Below the pieces are notes generated by a model, which saw only the letters and a list, made by a program, of their open reading frames with translations, was not told where the DNA came from and searched no databases. Positions 16,558-25,399 of a DNA stretch of 64,000 bases are shown one piece after another (position 1 is the first letter of the stretch; each line of letters opens with the position of its first letter). The translations under genes were made by a program, and so were the position numbers. Source of the DNA: Acidobacterium capsulatum ATCC 51196 (GTDB taxonomy: Bacteria > Acidobacteriota > Terriglobia > Terriglobales > Acidobacteriaceae); contig NC_012483.1 of the NCBI RefSeq assembly GCF_000022565.1, positions 3,472,001 through 3,536,000 on the forward strand, in the 5' to 3' direction.

Positions 16558-17892
16558 ATGCTCGATTTAGCATTTGTCCGCGCCAATCTTGAACTGGTGG
16601 AAGCCAGACTGCGCGCGCGCGGCCAGAACCCCGCCGAACTGCTGGGCGACTTTGCCGCCGTTGACCAGCACCGCCGTGAACGCATCACCGAGGCCGAACA
16701 GCTCAAGGCCACCCGCAACAAGCTGAGCGAAGAAGTGGCCCGCCTGCGCAAGGCGAAGGAAGATGCTTCGGCCGTGATGGAAGAGACGCGGCAGCTCAAG
16801 ACAAAGATTGAAGATCTGGAACGCGCGGCTACCGAGGCCGAGGAGCAGCTTCGCGAGCGGATGGCGCGCATCCCGAACCTGCCGTATGAAGACGTGCCCA
16901 CGGGCGCGAGCGCCGAAGACAATGTAGAGGTGAAGCGCTGGGGCACTCCGCGGGAGTTTGACTTTGCGCCGAAGCCGCACTGGGAGCTGGGCGAGCAGCT
17001 TGGCATTCTGGACTTTGAGCGCGCGGCCAAGCTCTCAGGCGCGCGATTTGCCGTTTACTGGGCTGAGGGTGCGAGGCTGGAGCGCGCGCTGGCGGCCTTT
17101 ATGCTCGACCTGCACACGCGCGAGCACGGTTACACCGAAGTGCTGCCGCCGTTGATGGTGAACAGCCGCTCGCTCTTTGGCACGGGGCAGTTGCCCAAGT
17201 TTGCCGAAGACCTCTTTCGCTGCGAGGACGGCGAGCCGTACCAGGCGGGCAAGTACCGGGAGAATGACCACTGGCTGATTCCTACCGCGGAAGTGCCGCT
17301 GACGAATCTGTTTCGCGATGAGACGCTGGACGATAGCCAACTGAGCACCTCTCTGGTGGCGCATACCTCATGCTTCCGTTCCGAGGCCGGGTCTTATGGC
17401 AAGGATGTTCGGGGTATTATCCGGCAGCATCAATTTCAGAAGGTGGAATTGGTGAAGTTCACGCGGCCCGAGGACAGTGCCGCCGAGCACGAGGCGCTGA
17501 CACGCCATGCCGAGACGGTGCTGGAGCGGCTGGGGCTGCCGTACCGCCGCATGCTGCTGTGCACGGGAGATATGGGCTTCAGCTCGGCCAAGACCTATGA
17601 CCTTGAGGTGTGGCTGCCGGGGCAGCAGGTGTACCGGGAGATTTCTTCCTGCTCGAACTTTGACGCGTTTCAGGCGCGGCGGGCGGGCATTCGCTACCGG
17701 CCGCGCGGGCAGGGCAAGTCGGCCCATGTGCATACGCTGAATGGCAGCGGTCTTGCGATTGGGCGCACGTGGCTGGCGATTCTGGAGAACTATCAGCAGG
17801 CCGACGGCTCGGTTCGTATTCCCGAAGCGTTGATTCCTTACATGGGGACGGAAGTGATCGAGTCCCGCAACGTAGCGCAAGGAGCGAAGTAA
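16558..17892 (+). CDS. serS: Seryl-tRNA synthetase
   Basis: Charges tRNA-Ser in the cytoplasm. 444 residues, a normal length. The N-terminal 110 residues form the long helical arm ([18 protein letters not shown], heavy in Arg/Glu/Lys). The class II core follows: motif 2 in [24 protein letters not shown] (parts [14 protein letters not shown] and [13 protein letters not shown]), [17 protein letters not shown], and motif 3 in [22 protein letters not shown]-started gene follows after one base, so the two are probably co-transcribed. Confidence 0.97.
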   Translation: MLDLAFVRANLELVEARLRARGQNPAELLGDFAAVDQHRRERITEAEQLKATRNKLSEEVARLRKAKEDASAVMEETRQLKTKIEDLERAATEAEEQLRERMARIPNLPYEDVPTGASAEDNVEVKRWGTPREFDFAPKPHWELGEQLGILDFERAAKLSGARFAVYWAEGARLERALAAFMLDLHTREHGYTEVLPPLMVNSRSLFGTGQLPKFAEDLFRCEDGEPYQAGKYRENDHWLIPTAEVPLTNLFRDETLDDSQLSTSLVAHTSCFRSEAGSYGKDVRGIIRQHQFQKVELVKFTRPEDSAAEHEALTRHAETVLERLGLPYRRMLLCTGDMGFSSAKTYDLEVWLPGQQVYREISSCSNFDAFQARRAGIRYRPRGQGKSAHVHTLNGSGLAIGRTWLAILENYQQADGSVRIPEALIPYMGTEVIESRNVAQGAK

Positions 17893-17893
17893 C

Positions 17894-18262
17894 GTGAGCG
17901 CAGGACGCACGCTGAAGGGCTACCTTTTCTGGACGTATGAACGCGGCAGCTTTCACTATGACGTGATGGTGACGCTGATTCTGGCGTTTATCTTTGTTAC
18001 GCCTCATCTGTGGAACTACGGAGATCATCCGCAGCTCGCCAAGGAGGTGCGGCAGCGCATTCTGGTGCAGACCGAGCCCCAGGGGATGCTGATTTATGAC
18101 ATTCCCGCATCTCAAGTAACGCCGGGAGCAGAGACGACGCTGCAAACACGGCTGGTGAGCGCGGTGGCGCCCATCTCGGGCACCGTGGTGGCCGATCACT
18201 TTGTGGTGGTGAAGGATTCGGCCGGGCACGTGGCCGCCTACCGGCTGTGGGCGCATCGCTGA
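17894..18262 (+). CDS. Conserved small membrane-anchored protein, function unknown
   Basis: 122 residues from a GTG start one base after the serS stop, so it depends on translational coupling. Residues 23-40 (VMVTLILAFIFVTPHLW) form one membrane helix; the rest (about 80 residues) is a small, probably beta-rich domain outside, with VSAVAPISGTVVADHFVVVKD. I do not recognise a named family. Codon use matches its neighbours, and the downstream LolA-like gene is in the same direction with 38 bp between, so it may belong to an envelope-related unit. Confidence 0.75.
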   Translation: MSAGRTLKGYLFWTYERGSFHYDVMVTLILAFIFVTPHLWNYGDHPQLAKEVRQRILVQTEPQGMLIYDIPASQVTPGAETTLQTRLVSAVAPISGTVVADHFVVVKDSAGHVAAYRLWAHR

Positions 18263-18300
18263 GGGCGCGGCGCGCGTCCAATGACTGAGGGAAAAGGCAG

Positions 18301-19002
18301 ATGAAACGAAACTGGATGGGTTACGTATTGGCGGCCAGCATGCTGGCTCCTGCGCCGCTGGTGGCACAGGCCCCCGCGCAGAACCAGGCGCAGTTGAAGC
18401 AGATTTTGTCTGAGATGGATGCCGCGTCGGCGCATTTTCGCAGCGCCTCGGCGAGCTTCAATGCTGATCTCTACACGGCGATTGTGCAGCAGCATGAGCC
18501 GCAGACGGGCACGATTGCCTTTCGCCGCGAGCATGGCGGCACGGAGATGATGGTGCACATCACCAGCGAAGGCGGACAGCCGGCGAACCGCCAACTGGTT
18601 TTCAAGCACGGCCAACTGGACTACTACGAGCCGAACCTGAAGCAGGAGACCATTTACTCGGCCGGAAATAATTACGAGAGCTTTTTGACGATCGGCTTTG
18701 GCGGCAGCGGGCGGGACTTAGCCGCGCACTGGCAGATCACGCTCGAAGGCACCGGGATGATGAACGGCGTGAAGGTGGCGAAGCTTGACCTGGTATCGAA
18801 GGATGCGAAGGTCAGAAACAACTTCAGCCACATCACGATCTGGATCGATCCGCAGAAGTCACTCGCCTATAAGCAGGAGCTTTTTATGCCCTCGGGCGAC
18901 ACGCGTACGGTGAACTACACGGATGTGCGCTATAACAAGCCGCTGCCGTCTTCGATGTTCACGATTCATGCCGCGCCGGGGACGAAGAAGATCGTGAAGT
19001 AG
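18301..19002 (+). CDS. LolA-like outer-membrane lipoprotein carrier protein
   Basis: 233 residues with a cleavable signal sequence (cut about PLVAQA). The mature part resembles LolA: an N-terminal helix (QLKQILSEMDAASAHFRSAS), then successive beta strands with YYEPNLKQETIY and IDPQKSLAYKQELFMPSGD, and a C-terminal VNYTDVRYNKPLPSSMF. LolA carries lipoproteins from the inner to the outer membrane; many acidobacterial paralogues exist, so this one may have a narrower role. The ATG follows GAGGGAAAAGGCAG. The 3' end overlaps the convergent gene by 44 bp. Confidence 0.75.
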   Translation: MKRNWMGYVLAASMLAPAPLVAQAPAQNQAQLKQILSEMDAASAHFRSASASFNADLYTAIVQQHEPQTGTIAFRREHGGTEMMVHITSEGGQPANRQLVFKHGQLDYYEPNLKQETIYSAGNNYESFLTIGFGGSGRDLAAHWQITLEGTGMMNGVKVAKLDLVSKDAKVRNNFSHITIWIDPQKSLAYKQELFMPSGDTRTVNYTDVRYNKPLPSSMFTIHAAPGTKKIVK

Positions 19003-20407
19003 GGCAGCGCGCGAAGGCCATGCCGGCGAGCGCGAGCAGCAGGGGAAAACACTCGAGCGTGTAGCGAGGCTCGGGCGTTTCCAGCGTGAGGAGCAGCGCG
19101 CAGCGTGCGGCGATAAAGGCCACGATAATCCAGAAATAAGGTGGCTTTTTGACGAGACCGACGATTGCGGCGATGAGCAGCGCGAGATTGAGCCCGGCGT
19201 AGGCCCAGTCGAAGATGGTCTCCTGCGGATGGTCGCTGTAGCGCCACCAGCGGTTGGAGACGGGCAGCATTTCTGTCCTCGGGCGCAACCACATATCGGC
19301 GAGACGCAGCAGCGGGAGTTCGACACGGTACCGCCAGGGGTGGTCGTGGAAGCGCTGAGCTGCAAGCTGGCCGAAGCGGGCATCGAGCGCAGGGGAGAGG
19401 AATTCGGTGCGGTTGTAGTCCTCAAAGAGCTGCCGGGTGGCCTGCTTTTGCGCGGGCGAATCGAAGGCGCGGGCCGGGAGCTGGTCAAAGTCGAGCGGCG
19501 TGCCGTTCAGATTCCAATAGATGTCATAGGTGCAGGTGAAGTCGGCGCAGACGGTGGAGATCCAGCGCTGCCAGCCGGGGTCAGAGCTTTGCCAGGGTTC
19601 ATTGGCGTAGCGCGGCGCGAGCGGCTGGAAGACGTGGAAGGTGCGCCAGTTGCGGATTGTCCAGAGTGAAAAGGGGATGGCCGTGATGACCAGGCAGACG
19701 GCGAGCAGCCGGATGGATTGGCCACGATGGAGGCCGGTAGAAGGGGGCCGGTTCCGCAGACCGTAGAGCAGCAGGGCCGGGTAGAGCACGACGCCGGCCA
19801 GCGGACCATCGGGCCGCAGCAGAGCGGCGTAGGTTGCGCTGAGGGCGAGCAGCAGCGTCCAGCCCCACATGCGGGCGGAGATGCCGGGATCAGCGGGAGG
19901 TTTTTCTTCGACCAGGCGCATGAAGGCATAAAAAGAGAGCGCGATGGTGAGGAGTTCGAGGGTCTCGGTGAGTCCTGCGGCGGCATAGCTGGCCGTGAAC
20001 GGGCAGAGAATGGCGAGCCACAAGGCCCAGCGCGCGGCTCGCGCACCGCAGAGACGCCGTGCAAGGGCGGCGATGAGCAGGCAGGTGCCAAGATCGGCGA
20101 GCACCTGCACCAGCAGGGCCCCGGTGTATTTCCCCTTACCAAAGAGGATGAAACAGAGTCCAAGGAAGAAGGGATAGCCGGGCAGCCGAATCAAGGTGGC
20201 GTGGGTGTGACCATTGGCGGTGATGCCGTATATGCCGTGGAAGAACCAGTTGCGGGCAATGCTACCGTAGATTTGCGGGTCGCCATCCAGGTCAGGGAAT
20301 GCGGCGACCATCCACAGGCGCAGCGCCAGACCGGTGGCGAGCGCCAGCCAGGTGTGGAGTGTGTTTGTCCCGGGCCGTGAGATGACAGCACGCATGGCTT
20401 GCATCAT
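18959..20407 (-). CDS. GT39/ArnT-type integral membrane glycosyltransferase
   Basis: About 482 residues from the ATG at 20407, with 10-12 hydrophobic segments, a GT-C fold. The first luminal loop carries the acidic motif DLDGDPQIYGSIARNWF, and RLPGYPFFLGLCFILFG follows, as in dolichyl- or undecaprenyl-phosphate-sugar dependent transferases. It likely moves a sugar from a polyprenyl-phosphate carrier onto a protein, lipid or polymer in the periplasm. Its start faces the polysaccharide gene at 20471 (63 bp apart), which suggests a related envelope-glycan role. The longer frame to 20716 has no membrane-like start. Three close ATGs (20407, 20404, 20395) leave the exact start open. Confidence 0.78.
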   Translation of the reverse strand: MMQAMRAVISRPGTNTLHTWLALATGLALRLWMVAAFPDLDGDPQIYGSIARNWFFHGIYGITANGHTHATLIRLPGYPFFLGLCFILFGKGKYTGALLVQVLADLGTCLLIAALARRLCGARAARWALWLAILCPFTASYAAAGLTETLELLTIALSFYAFMRLVEEKPPADPGISARMWGWTLLLALSATYAALLRPDGPLAGVVLYPALLLYGLRNRPPSTGLHRGQSIRLLAVCLVITAIPFSLWTIRNWRTFHVFQPLAPRYANEPWQSSDPGWQRWISTVCADFTCTYDIYWNLNGTPLDFDQLPARAFDSPAQKQATRQLFEDYNRTEFLSPALDARFGQLAAQRFHDHPWRYRVELPLLRLADMWLRPRTEMLPVSNRWWRYSDHPQETIFDWAYAGLNLALLIAAIVGLVKKPPYFWIIVAFIAARCALLLTLETPEPRYTLECFPLLLALAGMAFARCPTSRSSSSPARHES

Positions 20408-20470
20408 ACCGCGTGGCTCGTAAGATAGACGGGGAACGATACGCAGGGCGACCGGGGCCATACCAAGACG

Positions 20471-23400
20471 ATGAAACAGATTTTTTACGATCCGCAGCGC
20501 AAACGATGGAAGCGTCTCAGGCGATTTCTGGACGTGAGCGCTTTGCTGCTGACGGTGATTCTGATCATTTTTGTGATCAGTGCCGTGAATAGCGCGTCTC
20601 TGCCCGGCTTGCTGCTGCCCACGCTCAAACGGAATTACCGGGCGTTGCCCACCGCTGAGCGGCAGGCGGATCTGCGCCGCGCATTGCAGAAAACTGCGCA
20701 TCAGCGACGCCGGCACCTGAAGCGGAGACCGTCGGACGTGGTGCTGAACCAGGACCAGAGCGTGCGGGCCGCTTTCTATGAGAATGACCAGGAGAGCTAT
20801 TCCTCACTGAAGGCGCACATTCATCAGATCGACCTGCTGTTTCCTGACTGGCTGCATGTGACGGGGGCGAATGGGAATCTGCGCGGGGCGACCAGTGAAT
20901 ATCCGGTGCAGTTTTTCAGGGTAGTTGACTCTTCGGGGGTGCATCCGGTCGATCCGCAGCAGAAGGTGCAGCACGTCATTGCGGCGGCGAAGGAGAATAC
21001 CGAGATCTTCCCCATGCTGAACGACTATGACGGCCAGCATCAGGCATGGGATGGGGAAGATGCCGCAAAGATGCTGCAAAGCCCCTCGGCGCGGCACCGG
21101 CTGCAGGTACAGCTGGACAAGTTCCTTGCGGCGAATCCGAATTATCACGGACTGTGTCTGGATCTGGAGGCTCTGCCGGATCAGGATCAAAAGCTTTACG
21201 CCGACTGGATAGCCGACATCTATCACGATCTGCATGCAAAGAATCTGCGCGTTTATGTGACGGTGGCAGTGGGCATGCCCTCTGCGCTCTTGAGGCAGAT
21301 TTCCCGCAACAGCGACGGCGTGATTCTCATGAACTATGACGAGCATGAGACAGAGAGCGGGCCGGGACCGATTGCGGGGCAGAACTGGTTTGAGAACAAC
21401 CTTGCACGGATGGTCCGGATTGTTCCGTTGCAGAAGATCATCTGCGCAATCGGCAATTATGGATATGACTGGTCGTTGCCGCTTTCTCAGAATGGCAAGA
21501 AGGCTTCGAACAAGGTACTGAACGTCGAAGATTTGTCAGTGCAGGATGCCTGGCAGCGAGCCGATGATGCGGGGGCAGATGTACATCTGCAGGGCGATGA
21601 GCTGAATCCGCATTTTGCATATGACGATGAAGATGCGAATGTGCGGCATGAGGTGTGGTTTCTGGATGGTGTGACGGCGCTGAATGAAATGCGCGCGGCG
21701 CGCGATCTTGGCATTCGCACTTTTGCCCTGTGGCGGCTCGGCATCGAAGATCCTTCGCTGTGGGCGGTCTGGGATAATCCCTTTGCCGCGAATGCTCCGC
21801 AAAAGCTGGAGACGGTGCAGCCGGGTGCGGATGTGGACACCGAAGGCGAAGGCGACATCATGCGGATTACGCAGACGCCGCGCGCCGGACAGCGCAGCAT
21901 TATGCTGTCGGCGGACCACTCCACCATCATTGACGAGCACATGACGACGCTGCCGCGCTCTTATGTGGTGGAGTATTACGGTTATCACCCGAAGGAAGTA
22001 GCGCTCAGCTTTGACGATGGGCCTGATCCGACGTGGACTCCGAAGATTCTTCACGTATTGAACCAGTATCACGTGAAGGCAACCTTCATGGTGATCGGCG
22101 AAGAGGCCGTCAATAATGTCGGGGTGCTCAAGCGTGAGTGGCGTGACGGCATGGAGATTGGCAACCATACCTACACGCATCCGGATATCAGCCTGATCTC
22201 GCGGCGGCAGGTGGCGCTGCAACTGAATTTAACCGAGCGTCTATTTGCCGCCGAGTTGGGCGTGGATCCGCTGTACTTCCGGCCGCCGTACTCGATTGAT
22301 CAGAATCCTGACACGAACGATGAAGCCGCGCCTGCGTATTTTGTGCAGAAGATGGGCTACATCATCGTTGGGGACCAGATTGATACCAATGACTGGAATG
22401 AGCACCCGCGCAAGACTCCGCAGGAGATTGCGGACAGCGTTCTAAGCCAACTGCAGCAGATGAAGACCACGCCCTGGATGCGGGGCAGCATCATTCTGAT
22501 GCACGATGGCGGCGGCAACCGCTCAGCCACGGTGGCGGCGCTGCCGCTGCTGATCAACACACTGCGTGCGCGGGGCTACAAGTTTGTGCAGGTCTCTGAC
22601 CTGATGGGCAAGACGCGCGCGGAGGTGATGCCGCCCATCAAGTCCTCGCAGCGCTGGCAGGCGCGCATTGATGCGGTTGCATTCTTCTTCATCGCATTCT
22701 TTTACCGCTTCCTGATCTTTGTCTTCTTTGTGGGCGACGTGCTGATGAGCGGACGTCTGCTCATCATCGGCCTCTTTGCGCTGATCGAGCGTTTCCGCAC
22801 GCGCAGAATTCCTCCGGGAGTTTATGAGCCGGCGGTGGCGATTCTGATTCCGGCCTACAACGAAGAGAAGGTGATTGTGCGCACGATTCGCTCGGCGCTC
22901 AATTCGGACTATCCGCATCTGCATGTGGTGGTGATCGATGATGGATCGACCGATCGCACGCTGGAAGTGGCTCGCGAGGCTTATGCGCAGGAGATTGCGG
23001 ACGGCAAATTAACGGTGCTCACCAAACCGAACGCAGGCAAGGCTGAGGCGCTGAATTTTGGGCTGAGGCAGATTCGCGAAGAGGTCTATGTCGGCATCGA
23101 TGCCGATACGGTGATCGCCGTGGATGCTGTGTCCAAGCTCGTGCGGCACTTTGCTGATCCTAAGGTTGGCGCGGTGGCAGGCAATGCCAAGGTGGGCAAC
23201 AAGGTCAATCTGTGGACGCGCTGGCAGGCTCTGGAATACATCACGGGGCAAAATTTTGAGCGGCGCGCTCTCGATCTTTTCAACGTAGTGACGGTGGTGC
23301 CGGGTGCGATTGGAGCCTGGCGCACGGCGGCGGTGCTTGCGGGCGGATGCTATCCCCTGAACACGGTGGCCGAAGACGCTGATCTCACGATGAACCTGGT

Positions 23401-23983
23401 GGAGCAGGGCTACAAGGTCATCTATGAAGATCACGCGCTGGCCTTTACCGAAGCGCCCATCAATGCGAATGGGCTCATGCGGCAGCGCTTCCGCTGGTCT
23501 TTTGGTACGCTGCAGGCGGTCTTCAAGCACCGGCAGGCGTTCCGGACGAACCGCGCGATGGGCTTCTTTGCGTTGCCGAATATTGTTGTCTTCCAGATTC
23601 TGCTTCCGCTGGCATCGCCTTTTATTGATCTGCTGTTTGCCGTTAGCTTGATTCAGTTTCTGATCAACAAGCACTATCATCCGGAGACGGCTAGTGCGGC
23701 CAGCTTTGACAAGCTGCTGATCTACTTTCTGGCCTTTATCGTGATCGACTTCTTCACGTCGCTGCTGGCCTTCAGCCTGGAGCCGAGGCATCCGGCCAAC
23801 AAGGGGGATGGTTGGCTGCTGTTTCATATCTGGCTGCAACGCTTCAGTTACCGGCAGATTTTCTCGATTGTGCTCTTTCGCACGCTCAAGCGCGCGATTG
23901 ATGGCCGCCCGTTCAACTGGGACAAATTGGAGCGCACGGCCAAAATGTCACGTCAAACGGAGAAAATTGCCGCCGGAGAATAG
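20471..23983 (+). CDS. Trifunctional GH18-like / polysaccharide deacetylase / GT2 synthase
   Basis: 1170 residues, three enzymes in one chain. After a membrane anchor (residues 21-40), residues about 100-440 form a GH18-like barrel: GLCLDLEALP keeps the catalytic D-x-E but has lost the two earlier Asp of DxxDxDxE, and GVILMNYDEHE is a later barrel motif. Residues about 510-710 are a CE4 (NodB) deacetylase with the metal ligands in SFDDGPDP and NHTYTHPD. A membrane segment near 735-765 leads into a processive GT2 domain (790-1010: ILIPAYNEEK, VIDDGSTDRT, IDADT, EDADLT, QRFRWSFG) and C-terminal membrane helices. It resembles PgaC plus PgaB of poly-N-acetylglucosamine systems, with a different domain order. 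It probably makes, deacetylates and trims an amino-sugar polymer. Confidence 0.9.
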   Translation: MKQIFYDPQRKRWKRLRRFLDVSALLLTVILIIFVISAVNSASLPGLLLPTLKRNYRALPTAERQADLRRALQKTAHQRRRHLKRRPSDVVLNQDQSVRAAFYENDQESYSSLKAHIHQIDLLFPDWLHVTGANGNLRGATSEYPVQFFRVVDSSGVHPVDPQQKVQHVIAAAKENTEIFPMLNDYDGQHQAWDGEDAAKMLQSPSARHRLQVQLDKFLAANPNYHGLCLDLEALPDQDQKLYADWIADIYHDLHAKNLRVYVTVAVGMPSALLRQISRNSDGVILMNYDEHETESGPGPIAGQNWFENNLARMVRIVPLQKIICAIGNYGYDWSLPLSQNGKKASNKVLNVEDLSVQDAWQRADDAGADVHLQGDELNPHFAYDDEDANVRHEVWFLDGVTALNEMRAARDLGIRTFALWRLGIEDPSLWAVWDNPFAANAPQKLETVQPGADVDTEGEGDIMRITQTPRAGQRSIMLSADHSTIIDEHMTTLPRSYVVEYYGYHPKEVALSFDDGPDPTWTPKILHVLNQYHVKATFMVIGEEAVNNVGVLKREWRDGMEIGNHTYTHPDISLISRRQVALQLNLTERLFAAELGVDPLYFRPPYSIDQNPDTNDEAAPAYFVQKMGYIIVGDQIDTNDWNEHPRKTPQEIADSVLSQLQQMKTTPWMRGSIILMHDGGGNRSATVAALPLLINTLRARGYKFVQVSDLMGKTRAEVMPPIKSSQRWQARIDAVAFFFIAFFYRFLIFVFFVGDVLMSGRLLIIGLFALIERFRTRRIPPGVYEPAVAILIPAYNEEKVIVRTIRSALNSDYPHLHVVVIDDGSTDRTLEVAREAYAQEIADGKLTVLTKPNAGKAEALNFGLRQIREEVYVGIDADTVIAVDAVSKLVRHFADPKVGAVAGNAKVGNKVNLWTRWQALEYITGQNFERRALDLFNVVTVVPGAIGAWRTAAVLAGGCYPLNTVAEDADLTMNLVEQGYKVIYEDHALAFTEAPINANGLMRQRFRWSFGTLQAVFKHRQAFRTNRAMGFFALPNIVVFQILLPLASPFIDLLFAVSLIQFLINKHYHPETASAASFDKLLIYFLAFIVIDFFTSLLAFSLEPRHPANKGDGWLLFHIWLQRFSYRQIFSIVLFRTLKRAIDGRPFNWDKLERTAKMSRQTEKIAAGE

Positions 23984-24050
23984 TTTGTTTTCTTCTGCCG
24001 GTAATTTCATGCAAATTCAGTAATCTGGATATAGAGGTAAGAACGAACGA

Positions 24051-24089
24051 AGGGCGCAGCCATGCCGGTTGCGCCCTTTTTCTTTTTTT
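24051..24089 (+). terminator. Intrinsic terminator
   Basis: AGGGCGCA (24051-24058) pairs with TGCGCCCT (24070-24077), followed by TTTTCTTTTTTTC. A strong terminator after the trifunctional gene, 35 bp before the next ATG. Confidence 0.88.
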
Positions 24090-24124
24090 CTGCCTTGTGT
24101 CTGGACACCTGAAAGAAGGAAACC

Positions 24125-24490
24125 ATGTCGAACGTGTTTGCAAAAATTGGAATTGGTCTGGCCGATGCGGCCAAGTGGGTCGCCACCGCGGTGAAGGACA
24201 TCGTAGGCCTTGCAGCGAAAGTGGAGAAGGTACTGAGCGCGGCCAAGCCGCTGGAGAAGCCTTTCATTGCCGGGCTCTCGACGGTGGTGGCTGATGTGGA
24301 AGCGCTGCTGACCGATGCCAGCAATGCCGTGACCGCGGAGGGCTTGAACATTGCCGCAGACAGCAAAACATATCAGGACCTGATCAAGCTGATCGATGAC
24401 TTCAAGGTGCTGGCTCCGGTGGTGGAAGAGGCTCTGGCCATTCTTGAAGGCAAGCCTGCGACTACCGCTACTGCTACGGCCGCAAGCTAG
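24125..24490 (+). CDS. Small helical protein, function unknown
   Basis: 121 residues, no Cys or His, almost wholly alpha-helical and Ala/Val/Leu/Lys-rich. The N-terminal 35 residues (FAKIGIGLADAAKWVATAV and onward) look amphipathic rather than clearly membrane-spanning; the tail is Thr/Ala-rich (KPATTATATAAS). No signal peptide. The ATG follows AAGAAGGAAACC, a good ribosome site. It lies between two terminator hairpins, so it is probably a separate transcript; only 35 bp separate the upstream terminator from its ATG, so its promoter must overlap or precede that hairpin. I do not recognise the family. Confidence 0.7.
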   Translation: MSNVFAKIGIGLADAAKWVATAVKDIVGLAAKVEKVLSAAKPLEKPFIAGLSTVVADVEALLTDASNAVTAEGLNIAADSKTYQDLIKLIDDFKVLAPVVEEALAILEGKPATTATATAAS

Positions 24491-24497
24491 TAATCCA

Positions 24498-24536
24498 GCT
24501 CCCGGTGAATTCCTCCTCTCACCGGGAGCAGCTTTC
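24498..24536 (+). terminator. Hairpin terminator
   Basis: GCTCCCGGTGA (24498-24508) pairs perfectly with TCACCGGGAGC (24519-24529), then AGCTTTC. Strong 11-bp stem, poor T-tail. Confidence 0.65.
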
Positions 24537-24628
24537 GTCCCATACAGCGAATTGCTCCTCTCGCGCATCCATCTATACGGATACCTCAAAACATCTTTTG
24601 TTTTCAGCGGTTCATGGGAGGAGATCAC

Positions 24629-25396
24629 ATGCGTCTGGAGGGGAAAGTCGCGATTGTTACAGGTGGCGGCTCTGGCATCGGCCAGGTCATCGCCGAGCAG
24701 TTGGCGAGTGAAGGGGCCAGTGTTGTCATTGACTATGTAGGCAGCGCGGATGGCGCCGAAAAGACGGCGGAAACGATTAACAAGCAGCATGGCAAGGGCG
24801 AGATTTATCTTGCTGATGTAACCAGCGTGGAGCAGACGAAGCGGCTGGTAGAAGAGGCCTGGAGCCGGTATGGTTCGGCCGACATATTGGTGAACAACGC
24901 CGGCATTGAGATTCGCGCCGACTTTTGGGACACGACCGAAGAAGACTATGACAAGGTGCTGGGCGTGAATCTGCGCGGGCCGTTTTTCCTGACGCAGGCT
25001 TTCGTGCGCCGCCTGCGCGCGGAGAAGAAGCCGGGCCGCATTATTAACATCAGCTCAGTGCATGAGGACATGGCGTTTCCTGGATTCAGCACCTATTGCT
25101 GCAGCAAGGGCGGCATGCGCATGCTGATGCGCGATCTTGCGGTGGAGTTGGGACCTCTCGGCATTACGTGCAACAACGTAGCTCCGGGTGCGATCATTAC
25201 GCCCATCAATAAGTCATTGCTTGAGAACAAGCCCAAGTTGAATGCATTGCTCCAGAATATTCCGCTGAATAGACTGGGCGAGCCCAAGGATGTGGCCTCG
25301 CTGGTCGCATTTCTGGCTTCAGATGAGGCCGGCTACATTAACGGCGCCACCCTCACTGTGGATGGCGGACTTATGCGGAATTATCACGAGCAATAA
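24629..25396 (+). CDS. Short-chain dehydrogenase/reductase, glucose 1-dehydrogenase-like
   Basis: 255 residues from the ATG at 24629, preceded by GGGAGGAG at 8 bp. Classical SDR: cofactor loop TGGGSGIG at residues 10-17, NNAG in ILVNNAGIEIR, catalytic Ser in INISSVHE, Tyr and Lys in YCCSK, and C-terminal INGATLTVDGG. The overall pattern is closest to glucose 1-dehydrogenases, which oxidise glucose to gluconolactone with NAD(P). A GH15 enzyme follows after 3 bp, which releases glucose, so substrate and product fit; the true substrate is inferred. Confidence 0.85.
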   Translation: MRLEGKVAIVTGGGSGIGQVIAEQLASEGASVVIDYVGSADGAEKTAETINKQHGKGEIYLADVTSVEQTKRLVEEAWSRYGSADILVNNAGIEIRADFWDTTEEDYDKVLGVNLRGPFFLTQAFVRRLRAEKKPGRIINISSVHEDMAFPGFSTYCCSKGGMRMLMRDLAVELGPLGITCNNVAPGAIITPINKSLLENKPKLNALLQNIPLNRLGEPKDVASLVAFLASDEAGYINGATLTVDGGLMRNYHEQ

Positions 25397-25399
25397 ATT

